A stretch of DNA of 64,000 nt from Paraburkholderia phenazinium. GTDB taxonomy: Bacteria > Pseudomonadota > Gammaproteobacteria > Burkholderiales > Burkholderiaceae. The position numbers and the translations under genes were made by a program. Below, one piece after another: positions 35,459 through 44,640 of the stretch. Location of the stretch: contig NZ_FSRU01000001.1 of assembly GCF_900142845.1 (NCBI RefSeq), positions 1,178,001 to 1,242,000 on the forward strand. Direction: 5' to 3'. Below the pieces are notes generated by a model that saw only the letters and a program-made list of their open reading frames with translations, made no database searches and had not been told where the DNA came from. Numbering within the stretch: position 1 is the stretch's first letter; the number at the start of each line of letters is the position of its first letter.

Positions 35459-35995
35459 CTTTGGCCGACCTGATATGACCCGGCCCGGCGGGTAGTACCG
35501 GGGTATCACCTTATCACCTTCCCTTCTGACGATGATGTTGGCTGTGGGATGGGTGCTGTGTGTGCTGGGTTTGCTGTGTGGCACGCGTACGCGTTGGCCG
35601 TTTGGCCAGGCTGAAATCCTGGGCCGCGCCCGATAGACTGGAATCGGGCTGCAACTTTCGGGTTCTGGTTCTTGCGCCGGGACGGACGGCGATCGCGCCG
35701 GGATTCTCGCGGTAGTTTCCCTGGATCCTTGTGGCACTTCGATCTAATTTCGGAGTTTTCGTATGTCCTATTTGTGAAATTTAGCGTAAAAGAGATAAAT
35801 TTATCTTTGTGAGGATATTTTGTCTTGATCAATCGTGTCTGCTGATTCGGTCCGTGGCGTAGAAACAGTATCGGCATCGCCAACGGTGCGTGGCGATTCT
35901 TAAGTGGTTAAAAATTTCTGCAGATAATTTCGGAATCCATAAGAAATGCGACTGCTATGCGAGTTGCATTGTTCATAAGAGGAAGGGAGGAAATC
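35459..35995. promoter_or_regulatory. AT-rich leader of the autotransporter gene
   Basis: This 537-bp region has no credible gene. From about 35740 it becomes clearly AT-rich compared with the rest of the window. It includes the perfect palindrome at 35794-35805 and overlapping AAATTTA/TAAATTT arms (35777-35802). It ends with a strong GGAGG ribosome site just before the TTG start. Such AT-rich adhesin leaders are often H-NS-like silencing targets, which is inference here. Confidence 0.55.
35794..35805. promoter_or_regulatory. Perfect 12-bp palindrome GATAAATTTATC
   Basis: The 12-bp sequence equals its own reverse complement and lies about 190 bp upstream of the adhesin start in AT-rich DNA. 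It is a candidate operator; no matching regulator could be named. Confidence 0.45.
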
Positions 35996-38900
35996 TTGAA
36001 TAAATATCGTAAGACCGTGTGGAACGCTTCGCCGGGTACCTCTGTGGTTGCCCCAGAGAAAACCCGTCGGCATGACAAAAGGTCACGCCGCAAGGTGCGC
36101 AGCGTGGCCAGGCTCGCTGCTGCCGTGGCGTCAGGCTGGTCGCTACAGATCGCTGTGCTTCCTGCGCTGTTCGCCGGTACGGCGGTTTTTGCGAACGAGG
36201 CTCAGGCGAATCCCGACGATTCACTTGCGCTTGGCAACGGCGCACAGGCAAGTGGCGCCGGTGCAGTCGCTGTCGGTTATATGGCGTCGGCGACGGACTT
36301 TGCGGCGCTGGCCGCCGGTACCCGAGCCGTCGCGGACAGTTCAGGCTCGACGGCGGTTGGAACGGACGCTGCGGCGCTGTCGACGAACGCAACCGTACTC
36401 GGTTCCGGCGCATCGACCGCCGACAATTCGGCGAATGCCATGGCGATGGGTCACAACGCCGCCGCTGCCGCCCCAAACACGCTGGCTATCGGTACGAGCA
36501 GCACGGCCGCCGGCGATAGCTCGGTTGCTTTCGGGTATGGCGCTTATACGTCGTCGGGCGCGTCCGGTTCGATGGCGCTCGGCACGAACGCGGTGGTCAA
36601 CGCCCCGGATGCCGTTGCCTTGGGCGCGAATACGTGGGTCAACGCCCCAGGGGCGGTTGCACTCGGCGCGAACGCATCGGTCAGCGCGCCGGGGTCCGTT
36701 GCGCTTGGTGCGAATACGTCGGCGAGCGCTGCGGGTTCCGTTGCACTCGGTAACGGCTCGCTTGCCGATCGCGTGAATGCCGTCTCAATAGGTACGAGCT
36801 CGCAGCAGCGTCAGATTGTCAACGTGGCAGCGGGTACGCAGAATACCGACGCGGTCAACGTCGGCCAGCTCAAGGGTGTCACCACGGCAATCGGCGGCGG
36901 TGCGGCCGTCAACCCGGACGGCACGCTTCAGCAACCCGCGTTCGCGGTGAACGGCCGCACTTATGCGGACATCTCCGCGGCGCTCGCGGCGGCCGGTAGC
37001 GCTTCGGATGACACGGTGCGGTACGACTCGGCGCTGCACAAAGTCGTGACGCTAGGCGGTGCCGGCGCCAAGACACCGGTGTTGCTGACCAACGTGGCAG
37101 CGGGTGCAAAGAACACGGATGCGGTGAATGCCGGTCAGTTGAAGAGTCTGGGGGCTAGCCTGGACACTGGCGGCAATGTCCTGAATAGTTTTGCTGCTTA
37201 CGACACTGTGGTGCAAGATTCCATCACGCTCAAGGGAGCCGCCGGCACGAAGATAACCGGTCTCGCGGCGGGCAGCCTGGGAGCAGGGAGCACGGATGCC
37301 GTCAACGGTTCGCAGTTGTACCAGACGAACCAGGATGTGGCGAATCTGGCAGGGGTGGCGGCGACTACGCGGGGTAACGTCGCGAACGTGACCAACGCGA
37401 TGAATAGCATCGTCAACGGTGGTGGGGTCAAGTATTTACATGCGAATTCCACGCTGGCCGATTCGTCGGCGACAGGCTTGAACGCGGTTGCCATCGGCGG
37501 TAACGCCAGTGCAACGGCAACCAGCTCGGTGGCCATCGGAAGCGGTGCGCTGGCGGATCGGGTCAATGCCATCTCTGTTGGCAGCAGCTCACAGCAGCGT
37601 CAGATCATCAACGTGGCAGCCGGCACGCAGGATACCGACGTGGTGAACGTCAGCCAGTTGAAGAACCTTGGAGCCCAGATGGACTCCAGCGGCAATCTGA
37701 TGAACAGTTTCGTTACGTACGACGACTTGTCGAATAGCACCGTGACATTGGGCGGTACCGCAGCAAAGGTTCCGGTCACGCTCACGAACGTGGCTTCCGG
37801 CGCGGTGAACGCGCGCAGCGCGGACGCCGTGAACGGCTCGCAGTTGTACGCGCATGCTGCCAGCACGGCGGCGGCTTTGGGTGGCGGCTCGAAAGTGAAC
37901 GCAGACGGCACGTTGAGCGCGCCTGCCTACAGCATTGGCGGCAACACTTATGGCGACGTGGGCGCAGCACTCGCGGCTACCGTGATGTACGACTCCAGCG
38001 AGCACGGCAGTGTGACGCTAGGCCATGCCGGTACGCCTGTGCGGATCGCCAACGTCGCAGCAGGGACGCTGGCGGCCGACAGTTCCGATGCGGTCAATGG
38101 CACCCAGTTGTACGCCACCAACCAGAGTGTCGACCAGAACACCAGCAACATCACCCAAAACACGAACGACATCGCAAAGAACGCCGGCGATATCACCCAC
38201 CTCGATACGCGTGTCACGACGGTCGAAGGTTCGGTCACTAACCTGACCAGCCAGATCAACACGGGGACAGTGGGTCTGCTGCAACAGGATCCAACCTCGC
38301 GCAATCTGAGCGTGGGCAAGGAGACGGACGGCGCCCAGGTCGACTTGACGGGGACAGCCGGCGCGCGTGAATTGCTAGGCGTCGCCGCGGGCACGACCGA
38401 TGGCTCCGCGGTCAACATGGGCCAACTCAAGCCGGTCGTCTCGGCGTTGGGCGGCGGCGCGCAGATCAATGCGGACGGTTCCGTGACGGGGCCCACTTAC
38501 CACATGCAGGGCGGCACGCAAACCACAGTAGGCGACGCCCTTGGCTCGCTCGACAACGGTCTGACGACCCTGCAGCAGAACATCGCCGCGGGCAACATCG
38601 GTCTCGTCACACAGGACGCGACGAGTCGAATCATCAATGTGGGCGGGGCGACCGACGGCACGCTGATCAATCTGGCCGGCACCGCGGGTAACCGCGTCGT
38701 GACCGGCGTAGCGCCCGGAGCGGTCAATGCCGCCAGCACGGACGCCGTTAACGGCTCGCAACTGTATGCGCATGCCGCGAGCACGGCGGTGGCGCTCGGT
38801 GGCGGCTCGACCGTGAACGCCGACGGCACGATTACGGCGCCGAGCTATAGCGTCGGCGGAACGAGCGTGAACAGTGTGGGCGGTGCGCTTGGCAATCTGG

Positions 38901-39667
38901 ATGGCCGCGTCACGCAGAACACTTCGGACATCGCGAGCCTGCAAACCACAGTCGGCTCCATCAGCGGAACCGTGGCGAACGCGGTGCAGTACGACAGTTC
39001 CGCCCACAACTCGGTCACGCTGGGCGGCTCGGCCAGCGCGCCGGCGGTGAAGCTAACCAACCTGCAGGCCGGGACCTTGTCGGCGACCAGCACGGATGCT
39101 GTCACCGGCGCGCAACTCTGGACCACGAACCAGCAGGTCAACGATCTCACGCAAGCGGTGCAGAACGTGCAAACGACCGGCAACACCGGTATCTCGACCA
39201 ATACCGACGGCACCCCGGCGGCGGCAACCGGTAAGGACTCGATGGCGATTGGCGGCGGTGCAACGGCAAGCGGCGCGAACTCGGTTGCCATCGGCCAGGG
39301 TTCGGTGGCCGATCAGCCGAACACGGTGTCGGTGGGGGCGCCCGGCAACGAGCGGCGCCTCACCAACGTCGCGAACGGCGTGGCGCCGACTGACGCCGTC
39401 AACATGGGGCAATTCCAGTCGGGCATGAGCGATCTGGCGCGCAACGCCTACAGCGGGACCGCATCGGCCATTGCGCTGACCATGATCCCGGATGTCGATG
39501 CGAACAAGAATCTCGCCATCGGCGTGGGTACGTCGGGATACAAGGGCTATCAGGCGATGGCGGTGGGATTGTCGGCGCGCGTCACGCAGAACCTGAAGGT
39601 CAAGCTCGGCGCCGGTATCAGTTCGGCCACGACGACGGTCGGTGCCGGTGCGGCGTATCAGTGGTAG
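35996..39667 (+). CDS. Trimeric autotransporter adhesin (YadA-like, type Vc)
   Basis: The product has 1223 residues. TTG 35996 was chosen over ATG 35957 because it places the ESPR motif (MNKYRKTVWN) at the very N-terminus and has GGAGG 6 bp upstream. A hydrophobic signal core follows (about residues 45-72). The head (about 75-275) consists of 14-residue YadA repeats such as APGSVALGANTSASAAG. Necks and stalk repeats recur as NVAAGTQNTDAVNVGQL and STDAVNGSQLY, with coiled-coil stretches (NQNTSNITQNTNDI-like). The C-terminal about 75 residues form the four-strand membrane anchor, ending in Trp (GAGAAYQW). It should trimerise in the outer membrane and mediate adhesion or autoaggregation. Confidence 0.93.
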   Translation: MNKYRKTVWNASPGTSVVAPEKTRRHDKRSRRKVRSVARLAAAVASGWSLQIAVLPALFAGTAVFANEAQANPDDSLALGNGAQASGAGAVAVGYMASATDFAALAAGTRAVADSSGSTAVGTDAAALSTNATVLGSGASTADNSANAMAMGHNAAAAAPNTLAIGTSSTAAGDSSVAFGYGAYTSSGASGSMALGTNAVVNAPDAVALGANTWVNAPGAVALGANASVSAPGSVALGANTSASAAGSVALGNGSLADRVNAVSIGTSSQQRQIVNVAAGTQNTDAVNVGQLKGVTTAIGGGAAVNPDGTLQQPAFAVNGRTYADISAALAAAGSASDDTVRYDSALHKVVTLGGAGAKTPVLLTNVAAGAKNTDAVNAGQLKSLGASLDTGGNVLNSFAAYDTVVQDSITLKGAAGTKITGLAAGSLGAGSTDAVNGSQLYQTNQDVANLAGVAATTRGNVANVTNAMNSIVNGGGVKYLHANSTLADSSATGLNAVAIGGNASATATSSVAIGSGALADRVNAISVGSSSQQRQIINVAAGTQDTDVVNVSQLKNLGAQMDSSGNLMNSFVTYDDLSNSTVTLGGTAAKVPVTLTNVASGAVNARSADAVNGSQLYAHAASTAAALGGGSKVNADGTLSAPAYSIGGNTYGDVGAALAATVMYDSSEHGSVTLGHAGTPVRIANVAAGTLAADSSDAVNGTQLYATNQSVDQNTSNITQNTNDIAKNAGDITHLDTRVTTVEGSVTNLTSQINTGTVGLLQQDPTSRNLSVGKETDGAQVDLTGTAGARELLGVAAGTTDGSAVNMGQLKPVVSALGGGAQINADGSVTGPTYHMQGGTQTTVGDALGSLDNGLTTLQQNIAAGNIGLVTQDATSRIINVGGATDGTLINLAGTAGNRVVTGVAPGAVNAASTDAVNGSQLYAHAASTAVALGGGSTVNADGTITAPSYSVGGTSVNSVGGALGNLDGRVTQNTSDIASLQTTVGSISGTVANAVQYDSSAHNSVTLGGSASAPAVKLTNLQAGTLSATSTDAVTGAQLWTTNQQVNDLTQAVQNVQTTGNTGISTNTDGTPAAATGKDSMAIGGGATASGANSVAIGQGSVADQPNTVSVGAPGNERRLTNVANGVAPTDAVNMGQFQSGMSDLARNAYSGTASAIALTMIPDVDANKNLAIGVGTSGYKGYQAMAVGLSARVTQNLKVKLGAGISSATTTVGAGAAYQW

Positions 39668-39727
39668 CGCATTGAGCGACACGTCAGGCGCCGGTCTGCG
39701 CGCCCGACGCTGAATGGCGAAGGCTTA

Positions 39728-39765
39728 AGCGCCACCCCACACGCGTTCTCCAGTGGGGTGGCGCT
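39728..39765. terminator. Perfect 13-bp hairpin between convergent adhesin and transporter genes
   Basis: AGCGCCACCCCAC at 39728-39740 pairs with GTGGGGTGGCGCT at 39753-39765 around a 12-nt loop. It lies between convergent stops at 39667 and 39779. Neither side has a T-run; it may act in both directions as a barrier. Confidence 0.6.
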
Positions 39766-39778
39766 CTAGCCGCCGCGA

Positions 39779-39907
39779 TCAACCAAACAGCTTCACCGCT
39801 TGCAGCAGCGTATTCACCACGCCCCACGCAAGCGGGATCAGCACATACAACCAGAAGACGGCAAGTTTGGCCGTGGAGGTAGGCTGGTGATTTTGAATCG
39901 TGCTCAT
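39779..39907 (-). CDS. 42-residue membrane protein, putative MFS transporter small subunit
   Basis: The open frame runs from ATG 39907 to the stop at 39779, with GGGAGA about 5 bp upstream. The product begins MSTIQNHQPTSTAK and has one hydrophobic helix (LAVFWLYVLIPLAWGVVNTL) and a short tail VKLFG. Small single-helix proteins of this type are found directly after oxalate/formate-type MFS genes and have been named MFS transporter small subunits. Here the start lies 12 bp after the stop of the MFS gene at 39920-41323. It probably stabilises or regulates that transporter, by analogy. Confidence 0.75.
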   Translation of the reverse strand: MSTIQNHQPTSTAKLAVFWLYVLIPLAWGVVNTLLQAVKLFG

Positions 39908-39919
39908 ATCGATCTCCCT

Positions 39920-41323
39920 TTATTGGCCGCTCTTGAGCTGCGCATCGCTCATGTGGTGTTTCTCGTGCACCCCTTTGACCAGCAGATTGCAGACAAAGCC
40001 GACGACCAGCAGGACCACCATGATATGCACGGTCATCGTGTACGCATCCGCTTTGGCTACGCCATGCGCCACTTCATAGGCACGGATGTAGTTCACCAGC
40101 ACGGGGCCGGCTACGCCCGCGGCCGCCCATGCCGTCAGCAGACGGCCGTGAATGCCGCCGACGAAAGCCGTGCCGAACATATCCGCCAGGTAGGCAGGTA
40201 CCGTCGCGAAGCCGCCGCCGTACATCGACAGGATCACGCAGTAGGCGAGCACGAACAGCGCAATCTGCCCCGAGGCGGCGAAGCCCGGCACGAGGTAGTA
40301 CAGCACGGCGCCGAGCGCGAAGAAGATGAAATAGGTGTTCTTGCGGCCAATCCAGTCGGACGCGGAGGCCCACACAAAGCGTCCGCCCATGTTGAAGAGC
40401 GACAGCAGTCCGACGAAGCCCGCGGCCGCCGCGGCCGTCACTGTGTTCTTGAAGCTCTCCTGAATCATCACCGAGGCCTGGCCGAGAATGCCGATGCCCG
40501 CCGTCACGTTGAGAAACAGCACGAGCCAGATCAGATAGAACTGCGGGGTCTTCAACGCCTCGTCGATATGCACGTGATTGCGCGAGATCATCTTCTTCTG
40601 GGTGGCGACGGGCGGTGTCCAGCCGTCCGGTTTCCAGTCGGCGGGCGGTACGCGGATGGCGAGCGCGCCGATCGACATGGAGATGAAATACGCAATGCCC
40701 AGTACTACGAAGGTTTCGGCCACACCGTTGCTGGTCGCGTTGCGGAAGTGATTCATCAGCGCGACGGACAGCGGGGCGGCAATCATCGCACCGCCGCCGA
40801 AGCCCATGATCGCCATGCCGGTCGCCATGCCGCGACGGTCGGGGAACCAGCGGATCAGCGTCGAAACCGGCGACACATAACCGAGCCCCAGGCCAATGCC
40901 GCCGATCACGCCATAGCCGAGATACAGCAACGCGATCTGATGCATCCAGACCCCGAGCGCCGCGACCAGAAAGCCGCCGCCGAAGCAGCATGCGGCGGTA
41001 AACATCGTGCGGCGCGGTCCCACCCGTTCGAGCCACTTGCCCGCGAATGCCGCCGACAAACCGAGGCACACGATCGCCAGCGAAAAGATCCAGCCGAGCG
41101 TGGTGAGCGACCAGTCGTCCGGCGCGGATTGCGTGATGCCGATCACCTTCGTGAGCGGCCCGTTGAACACCGAGAACGCGTACGCCTGGCCGATACACAG
41201 ATGCACGGCGAGCGCGGCGGGCGGCACCATCCAGCGCGAGAAGCCCGGGCCTGCCACGGTGGCCTGTTTGGAAAAGAATGGGGCAGAGCCTGACTTCCCC
41301 CTCGGCTCGGTAATGCTGCTCAT
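39920..41323 (-). CDS. OxlT-family MFS antiporter (oxalate/formate type)
   Basis: The product has 467 residues from ATG 41323, chosen for GGAG 8 bp upstream; an upstream in-frame start at 41377 has none. Twelve hydrophobic helices are visible. Family motifs include WFPDRRGMATGMAIMGFGGG after TM4-5, GLGLGYVSP and SDWIGRKNTYF in the central loop region. It starts with a longer cytoplasmic segment than classic OxlT. The family exchanges dicarboxylates such as oxalate for monocarboxylates. It is followed by a 42-residue putative partner. The neighbouring frc locus supports an organic-acid substrate, but the TM-pore residues were not aligned, so oxalate is not certain. Confidence 0.85.
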   Translation of the reverse strand: MSSITEPRGKSGSAPFFSKQATVAGPGFSRWMVPPAALAVHLCIGQAYAFSVFNGPLTKVIGITQSAPDDWSLTTLGWIFSLAIVCLGLSAAFAGKWLERVGPRRTMFTAACCFGGGFLVAALGVWMHQIALLYLGYGVIGGIGLGLGYVSPVSTLIRWFPDRRGMATGMAIMGFGGGAMIAAPLSVALMNHFRNATSNGVAETFVVLGIAYFISMSIGALAIRVPPADWKPDGWTPPVATQKKMISRNHVHIDEALKTPQFYLIWLVLFLNVTAGIGILGQASVMIQESFKNTVTAAAAAGFVGLLSLFNMGGRFVWASASDWIGRKNTYFIFFALGAVLYYLVPGFAASGQIALFVLAYCVILSMYGGGFATVPAYLADMFGTAFVGGIHGRLLTAWAAAGVAGPVLVNYIRAYEVAHGVAKADAYTMTVHIMVVLLVVGFVCNLLVKGVHEKHHMSDAQLKSGQ

Positions 41324-41729
41324 GATCAGTCTCCGTTTGCGTGTCTTGTTTGGTTTGTTATCGGCGCTTGCTGCCAACGCTTGAGCGTCGCAGCGTGACG
41401 GGCATGCTCCGCCTCGTCGCGCGATATATGCTTCCGGGTTTCATATTGGACCGAGAAGCACACGCAGAACAGGTGGTAGTCACACCGTCTACCAAACGAT
41501 ATGTTGTGCCTCATGCATTAGCAATATGAGATAGGAGTGCATAAGGTGTTCGCCTGGTATTGGACTGGAGTTCGAGAGGCGGCCGGCGTCGCCCCGTTTT
41601 GCAGCGCGCAAAAAAGCAGAATGCCGCGCAGGGCGGCATGGCGGGAGCTCAGTCAGCGAGCGGGAGAAGGGGACGACGTGTCCTCGGACACCGTCTCGCC
41701 GCCGCGCAATTCTGCGCCGCAGCATGGAG
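41324..41729. other. Intergenic region between two same-strand transporter genes
   Basis: This 406-bp region is upstream of the OxlT-family gene and downstream of the MHS transporter gene. I found no credible ORF, no terminator with a T-run, and no good copy of either regulon motif described for this locus. A weak GATATAT match at about 41422 is not sufficient for a site call. Confidence 0.5.
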
Positions 41730-43049
41730 TCAGGAAACGTTGCGGCCGGTTTTCATGCGCGCGGCGACCAGCAGCGAGATCAGGCAACCGACGCCGAGAT
41801 AAGCCGCCACCGGATGCCACGATCCGTCCGCGAGGTTGACCAGCCCGACGGCGATAAACGGCGTGAAGCCGCCGCCGACCACGCTCGCCACCTGGTAGCC
41901 GACGCCCGCGCCCGAGTAGCGGTACTCGGTGCCGAACAGTTCGGTGAACATCGGCTGCTGCACGCTCACCACCATGTCGTGCGCAACGTTGGCCAGCATC
42001 ACCGCGAAGATCACGATCCACACCGTGGCGCGCGCCTCGAGTGCGAGGAAGAACGGCACCGCGCTTAGCATGCCGACCAGCGCGCCGACCATGTAGACGC
42101 GCCGGCGGCCGAAGCGATCGGCGGCCATCGCGAAGCACGGGATCGTCACGCAACTGAGCGCGCCGACCAGCAAGCCGATGTTCAGGAAGAAGGTGCGCGG
42201 CATGCCCAGGTTGGCGGTCGAATAGTTCAGCGCGAAAGCGGTCACGATATACATCGTGAAGAGCTCGGCGAGGCGTAGCGCGATGATCAGCAGGAACGCC
42301 TTGGGGTGCGTGAGCAACGCCTCGACGATCGGCAGCCGCGGCCGGGTCGTACCTTTTTCGACGACCTTCTCGACGAACTCCTTCGACTCTTCCATGTTCG
42401 AGCGGATCCACAGCGCGATCAGCACCAGCACCACGCTGAACAGGAACGGCAGACGCCAGCCCCACGCGAGGAAGGTGGCGTTGTCCATCGAGTGGCTGAT
42501 GATCGACACGAGCCCGGTGGCGAGCACGAGGCCAACCCCGTAGCCCACCTGCACGCCGCTGCTGTAGAACGCCTTCTTTTTCTCGGGCGCGCTTTCGACG
42601 GCCATCAGCGCCGCGCCGCCCCATTCGCCGCCGACCGCAAAGCCCTGAATCGCCCGCAGCGTCACGAGCAACACCGGCGCCCACCAGCCGATGCTGAGAA
42701 ACGACGGCAGCAGCCCGATCGCGGCCGTCGACAGGCCCATCATCATGACGGTCAGCACCAGCATGCGCTTGCGGCCGAGCCGGTCGCCGTAGTGGCCGAA
42801 GATGAAGCCGCCGAGCGGCCTGAACAGGAAGCCGACACCGAATGTCGCGAATGCCGCGAGTGTGCCCATTGCCGGGCTAACGTGCGGAAAGAACTGGCTG
42901 TTGAAGACGAGGGCGGCGACGATGCCGTACAGGAGGAAGTCGTACCAGTCGACCACTGCGCCGACAAAACTGCCGAGGGCTGCGCGGCGGGCCCGGCTTC
43001 CGTTGATGGTCCCGTCGGCTCGGGCCGCTGTCGATACTGCTAGGGTCAT
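41730..43049 (-). CDS. MFS transporter, metabolite:H+ symporter (MHS) family
   Basis: The 439-residue protein has 12 hydrophobic helices. MHS signatures are AALGSFVGAVVDWYDFLLYG at about 24-43, FLFRPLGGFIFGHYGDRLGR with the G-D-R-x-G-R motif, and QGFAVGGEWGGAALMAVES near TM4. AAGGAG lies upstream of ATG 43049. Members such as ShiA, KgtP and ProP import small organic acids or osmolytes with protons. A copy of the GntR-locus motif lies 353 bp upstream, so it may belong to the same catabolic regulon. The substrate is probably a carboxylate, by context only. Confidence 0.9.
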   Translation of the reverse strand: MTLAVSTAARADGTINGSRARRAALGSFVGAVVDWYDFLLYGIVAALVFNSQFFPHVSPAMGTLAAFATFGVGFLFRPLGGFIFGHYGDRLGRKRMLVLTVMMMGLSTAAIGLLPSFLSIGWWAPVLLVTLRAIQGFAVGGEWGGAALMAVESAPEKKKAFYSSGVQVGYGVGLVLATGLVSIISHSMDNATFLAWGWRLPFLFSVVLVLIALWIRSNMEESKEFVEKVVEKGTTRPRLPIVEALLTHPKAFLLIIALRLAELFTMYIVTAFALNYSTANLGMPRTFFLNIGLLVGALSCVTIPCFAMAADRFGRRRVYMVGALVGMLSAVPFFLALEARATVWIVIFAVMLANVAHDMVVSVQQPMFTELFGTEYRYSGAGVGYQVASVVGGGFTPFIAVGLVNLADGSWHPVAAYLGVGCLISLLVAARMKTGRNVS

Positions 43050-43489
43050 GACGTGTCTCCTTCCTGATATCTGAACTGCAGACGAGGGGTCGCGCTGAAG
43101 GCGGTGCCCGATACCAGGTGGCCGCCGCTGTGCGTGATCTGCTGCAAGAGTCCCCGAAGAATAGTGAGGCGCGGCGCCGTCGACAATCCATGGTTAGGGC
43201 AAATTGCGCGATTGGCGCACGGAGATGCGCGCATAGCGCGCGTTTTCCGCGTTAACACCGAGGCGCCTGTAAGCGGCAGAGTCCGCTTACAGCGCAGCAG
43301 TGAGCACATGCTTACCGCCCTGGCTACGTGGTATTTGCTTGTGTCTGCACTGTCGGGCGGCCGCCATGGTACCTTGATGTTGCTGTCGAAGAGCATAGCG
43401 AGTTGATATACTACATACGAAATATTGATATTTGCGGCAACGCAGCATATGATTGACCGATCTACGGATTCAATCATTCGGAGTTGCAA
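43050..43489. promoter_or_regulatory. Divergent promoter region between MHS transporter and gntR
   Basis: The right half of this 440-bp region is AT-rich and contains the GntR-locus motif and a second palindrome (43402-43433). No convincing gene was seen in the left half. Confidence 0.55.
43402..43433. promoter_or_regulatory. GntR-locus operator motif copy 1 plus AAATAT-TG-ATATTT palindrome
   Basis: Read on the minus strand, 43418-43402 is GTATGTAGTATATCAAC, matching 15 of 17 positions of the motif at 44646-44662. Two bases further on, AAATAT (43420-43425) and ATATTT (43428-43433) form a perfect inverted repeat. It lies upstream of the gntR gene, which suggests autoregulation. Confidence 0.6.
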
Positions 43490-43756
43490 ATGGAGTGCGT
43501 TCCTCTTGCCCTGCTCGCCATAGCCGTCGTAGGTTTGGGGGCAGCCGCCACGGTGTTGTTGACCCGGTGGATTCCGCAGCCGGTTGCCGAACTGGCAGCA
43601 CAACATGGCCGTTTCGCCGGCCTGGGCGAATGGGACAGCGCGGCCGCGGCGCCTTGTGGTGTCCATCCGGGCGCCACTGCGGGCGCAAACCCGGGCAGCC
43701 AGGCGGGTGCACGTGTTCAACAAGAGGCGATGAATGTCGTCAGAACTTCAAACTGA
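43490..43756 (+). CDS. Possible 88-residue leader protein ahead of gntR
   Basis: An ATG at 43490 with GGAG 6 bp upstream opens 88 codons. The first 30 residues form a plausible membrane helix (ECVPLALLAIAVVGLGAAAT), but the rest is a low-complexity Ala/Gly/Gln tail. The end overlaps the gntR start by 23 bp. It has no recognised family and could be a chance reading frame; the good ribosome site and the position just after an operator are the only support. Confidence 0.3.
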   Translation: MECVPLALLAIAVVGLGAAATVLLTRWIPQPVAELAAQHGRFAGLGEWDSAAAAPCGVHPGATAGANPGSQAGARVQQEAMNVVRTSN

Positions 43757-44453
43757 AGCAGTGGCTACCCCATTGACCCTGACCTTGCAGCCGATCGGCG
43801 CGAGCGCGAGCCTGCGCGACCAGGCTTATGCAATGCTGCGCCAGGCTATCGCCGACGCGGATATCTACCAGTCGCGCGACGAGATTCGCCTCGACGAGCG
43901 GGTGCTGAGCGAGTCGCTCGGCGTCAGCCGCACGCCGGTGCGCGAAGCGATGACGCTGCTGGAACAGGAAGGCTTTCTGCGCATGGTGCCGCGCCGCGGC
44001 ATCTACATCGTGCGTAAGAGCAAGCGCGAAATTGTCGAGATGATCCAGATGTGGGCCGCGCTCGAAAGCATGGCCGCACGTCTTGCCACGCTGCACGCCA
44101 CGGACGAGGAAATCGCCGGGCTGCGCCACATGTTCGACAATTTCCAGGACACGACGCCCGCTGAGCACATTGCGGAGTACTCGGACGCGAACATCGCGTT
44201 CCATCAGGCGATTGTCGAGTTGTCGAAGTCGCAGATCATCCTCGATACGATCAAGAACATCTTCATCCATGTGCGGGCCATCCGCCGGATGACGATCTCG
44301 CAAAGCGACCGCGCGTCGCGCTCGATTGTCGACCACCTGCGCATCATCGAGGCACTCGAGAAGCGCGACACCGAACTGGCCGAGCGGCTCACACGCCAGC
44401 ACTCGCTGGATCTCGCGACCTTTGTCGAAGCGAATTGCGACTTCCTGGATTGA
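43734..44453 (+). CDS. GntR-family transcriptional regulator, FCD (FadR-C) type
   Basis: The 239-residue protein has a GntR winged helix at about 25-95 (LSESLGVSRTPVREAMTLLEQEGF, MVPRRGIYIVRKSK) and an all-helical FCD ligand domain at about 105-235. The FCD metal/ligand residues are partly visible: DANIAFHQAI (Asp, His) and a later SIVDHLRIIEAL (His). FCD regulators bind organic acids and usually repress the adjacent catabolic genes. It is upstream of the ThDP/frc operon and close to three copies of a TATATCA-containing motif, its likely operator. An intrinsic terminator follows its stop. Confidence 0.92.
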   Translation: MSSELQTEAVATPLTLTLQPIGASASLRDQAYAMLRQAIADADIYQSRDEIRLDERVLSESLGVSRTPVREAMTLLEQEGFLRMVPRRGIYIVRKSKREIVEMIQMWAALESMAARLATLHATDEEIAGLRHMFDNFQDTTPAEHIAEYSDANIAFHQAIVELSKSQIILDTIKNIFIHVRAIRRMTISQSDRASRSIVDHLRIIEALEKRDTELAERLTRQHSLDLATFVEANCDFLD

Positions 44454-44496
44454 GCTGCTGACGGCTTCTCTCCGACACTGACGTCGATGCGCAAAC

Positions 44497-44529
44497 AAGG
44501 CCAGTGGTGGCGACACCGCTGGCCTTTTT
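44497..44529 (+). terminator. Intrinsic terminator after gntR
   Basis: AAGGCCAGTGGTG (44497-44509) pairs with CACCGCTGGCCTT (44514-44526) with one G-U pair and a four-base loop, followed by a run of T to 44529. Confidence 0.85.
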
Positions 44530-44640
44530 GCATGGACGCGCGGTGCGGAACGCCTGGTATTCCTTAGCGTTTTTTCTCTATCTACGGTCACGCCACCGCT
44601 TGCCGCGGTGCGCAACAAGTCTTCCTTGACGTTGTTAAAA

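Noticed and set aside
35957..35995. ATG at 35957 as the adhesin start
   Set aside because: It would bury the ESPR motif behind 13 residues and lacks a good ribosome site, whereas TTG 35996 has GGAGG and the ESPR at residue 1.
36600..39400. Repeated DNA blocks inside 36.6-39.4 kb as a possible CRISPR or tandem array
   Set aside because: The repeats are codon-level copies of YadA head and stalk motifs inside one open reading frame, not spaced identical direct repeats.
39800..41293. 497-codon rightward frame opposite the OxlT-family gene
   Set aside because: It is fully antisense to a transporter with clear motifs and partner gene; the frame is a His/Arg/Glu-rich shadow.
41400..41530. GntR-locus motif upstream of the 39920 transporter
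   Set aside because: Only GATATAT is shared at about 41422; flanking bases do not match the 15-base core.
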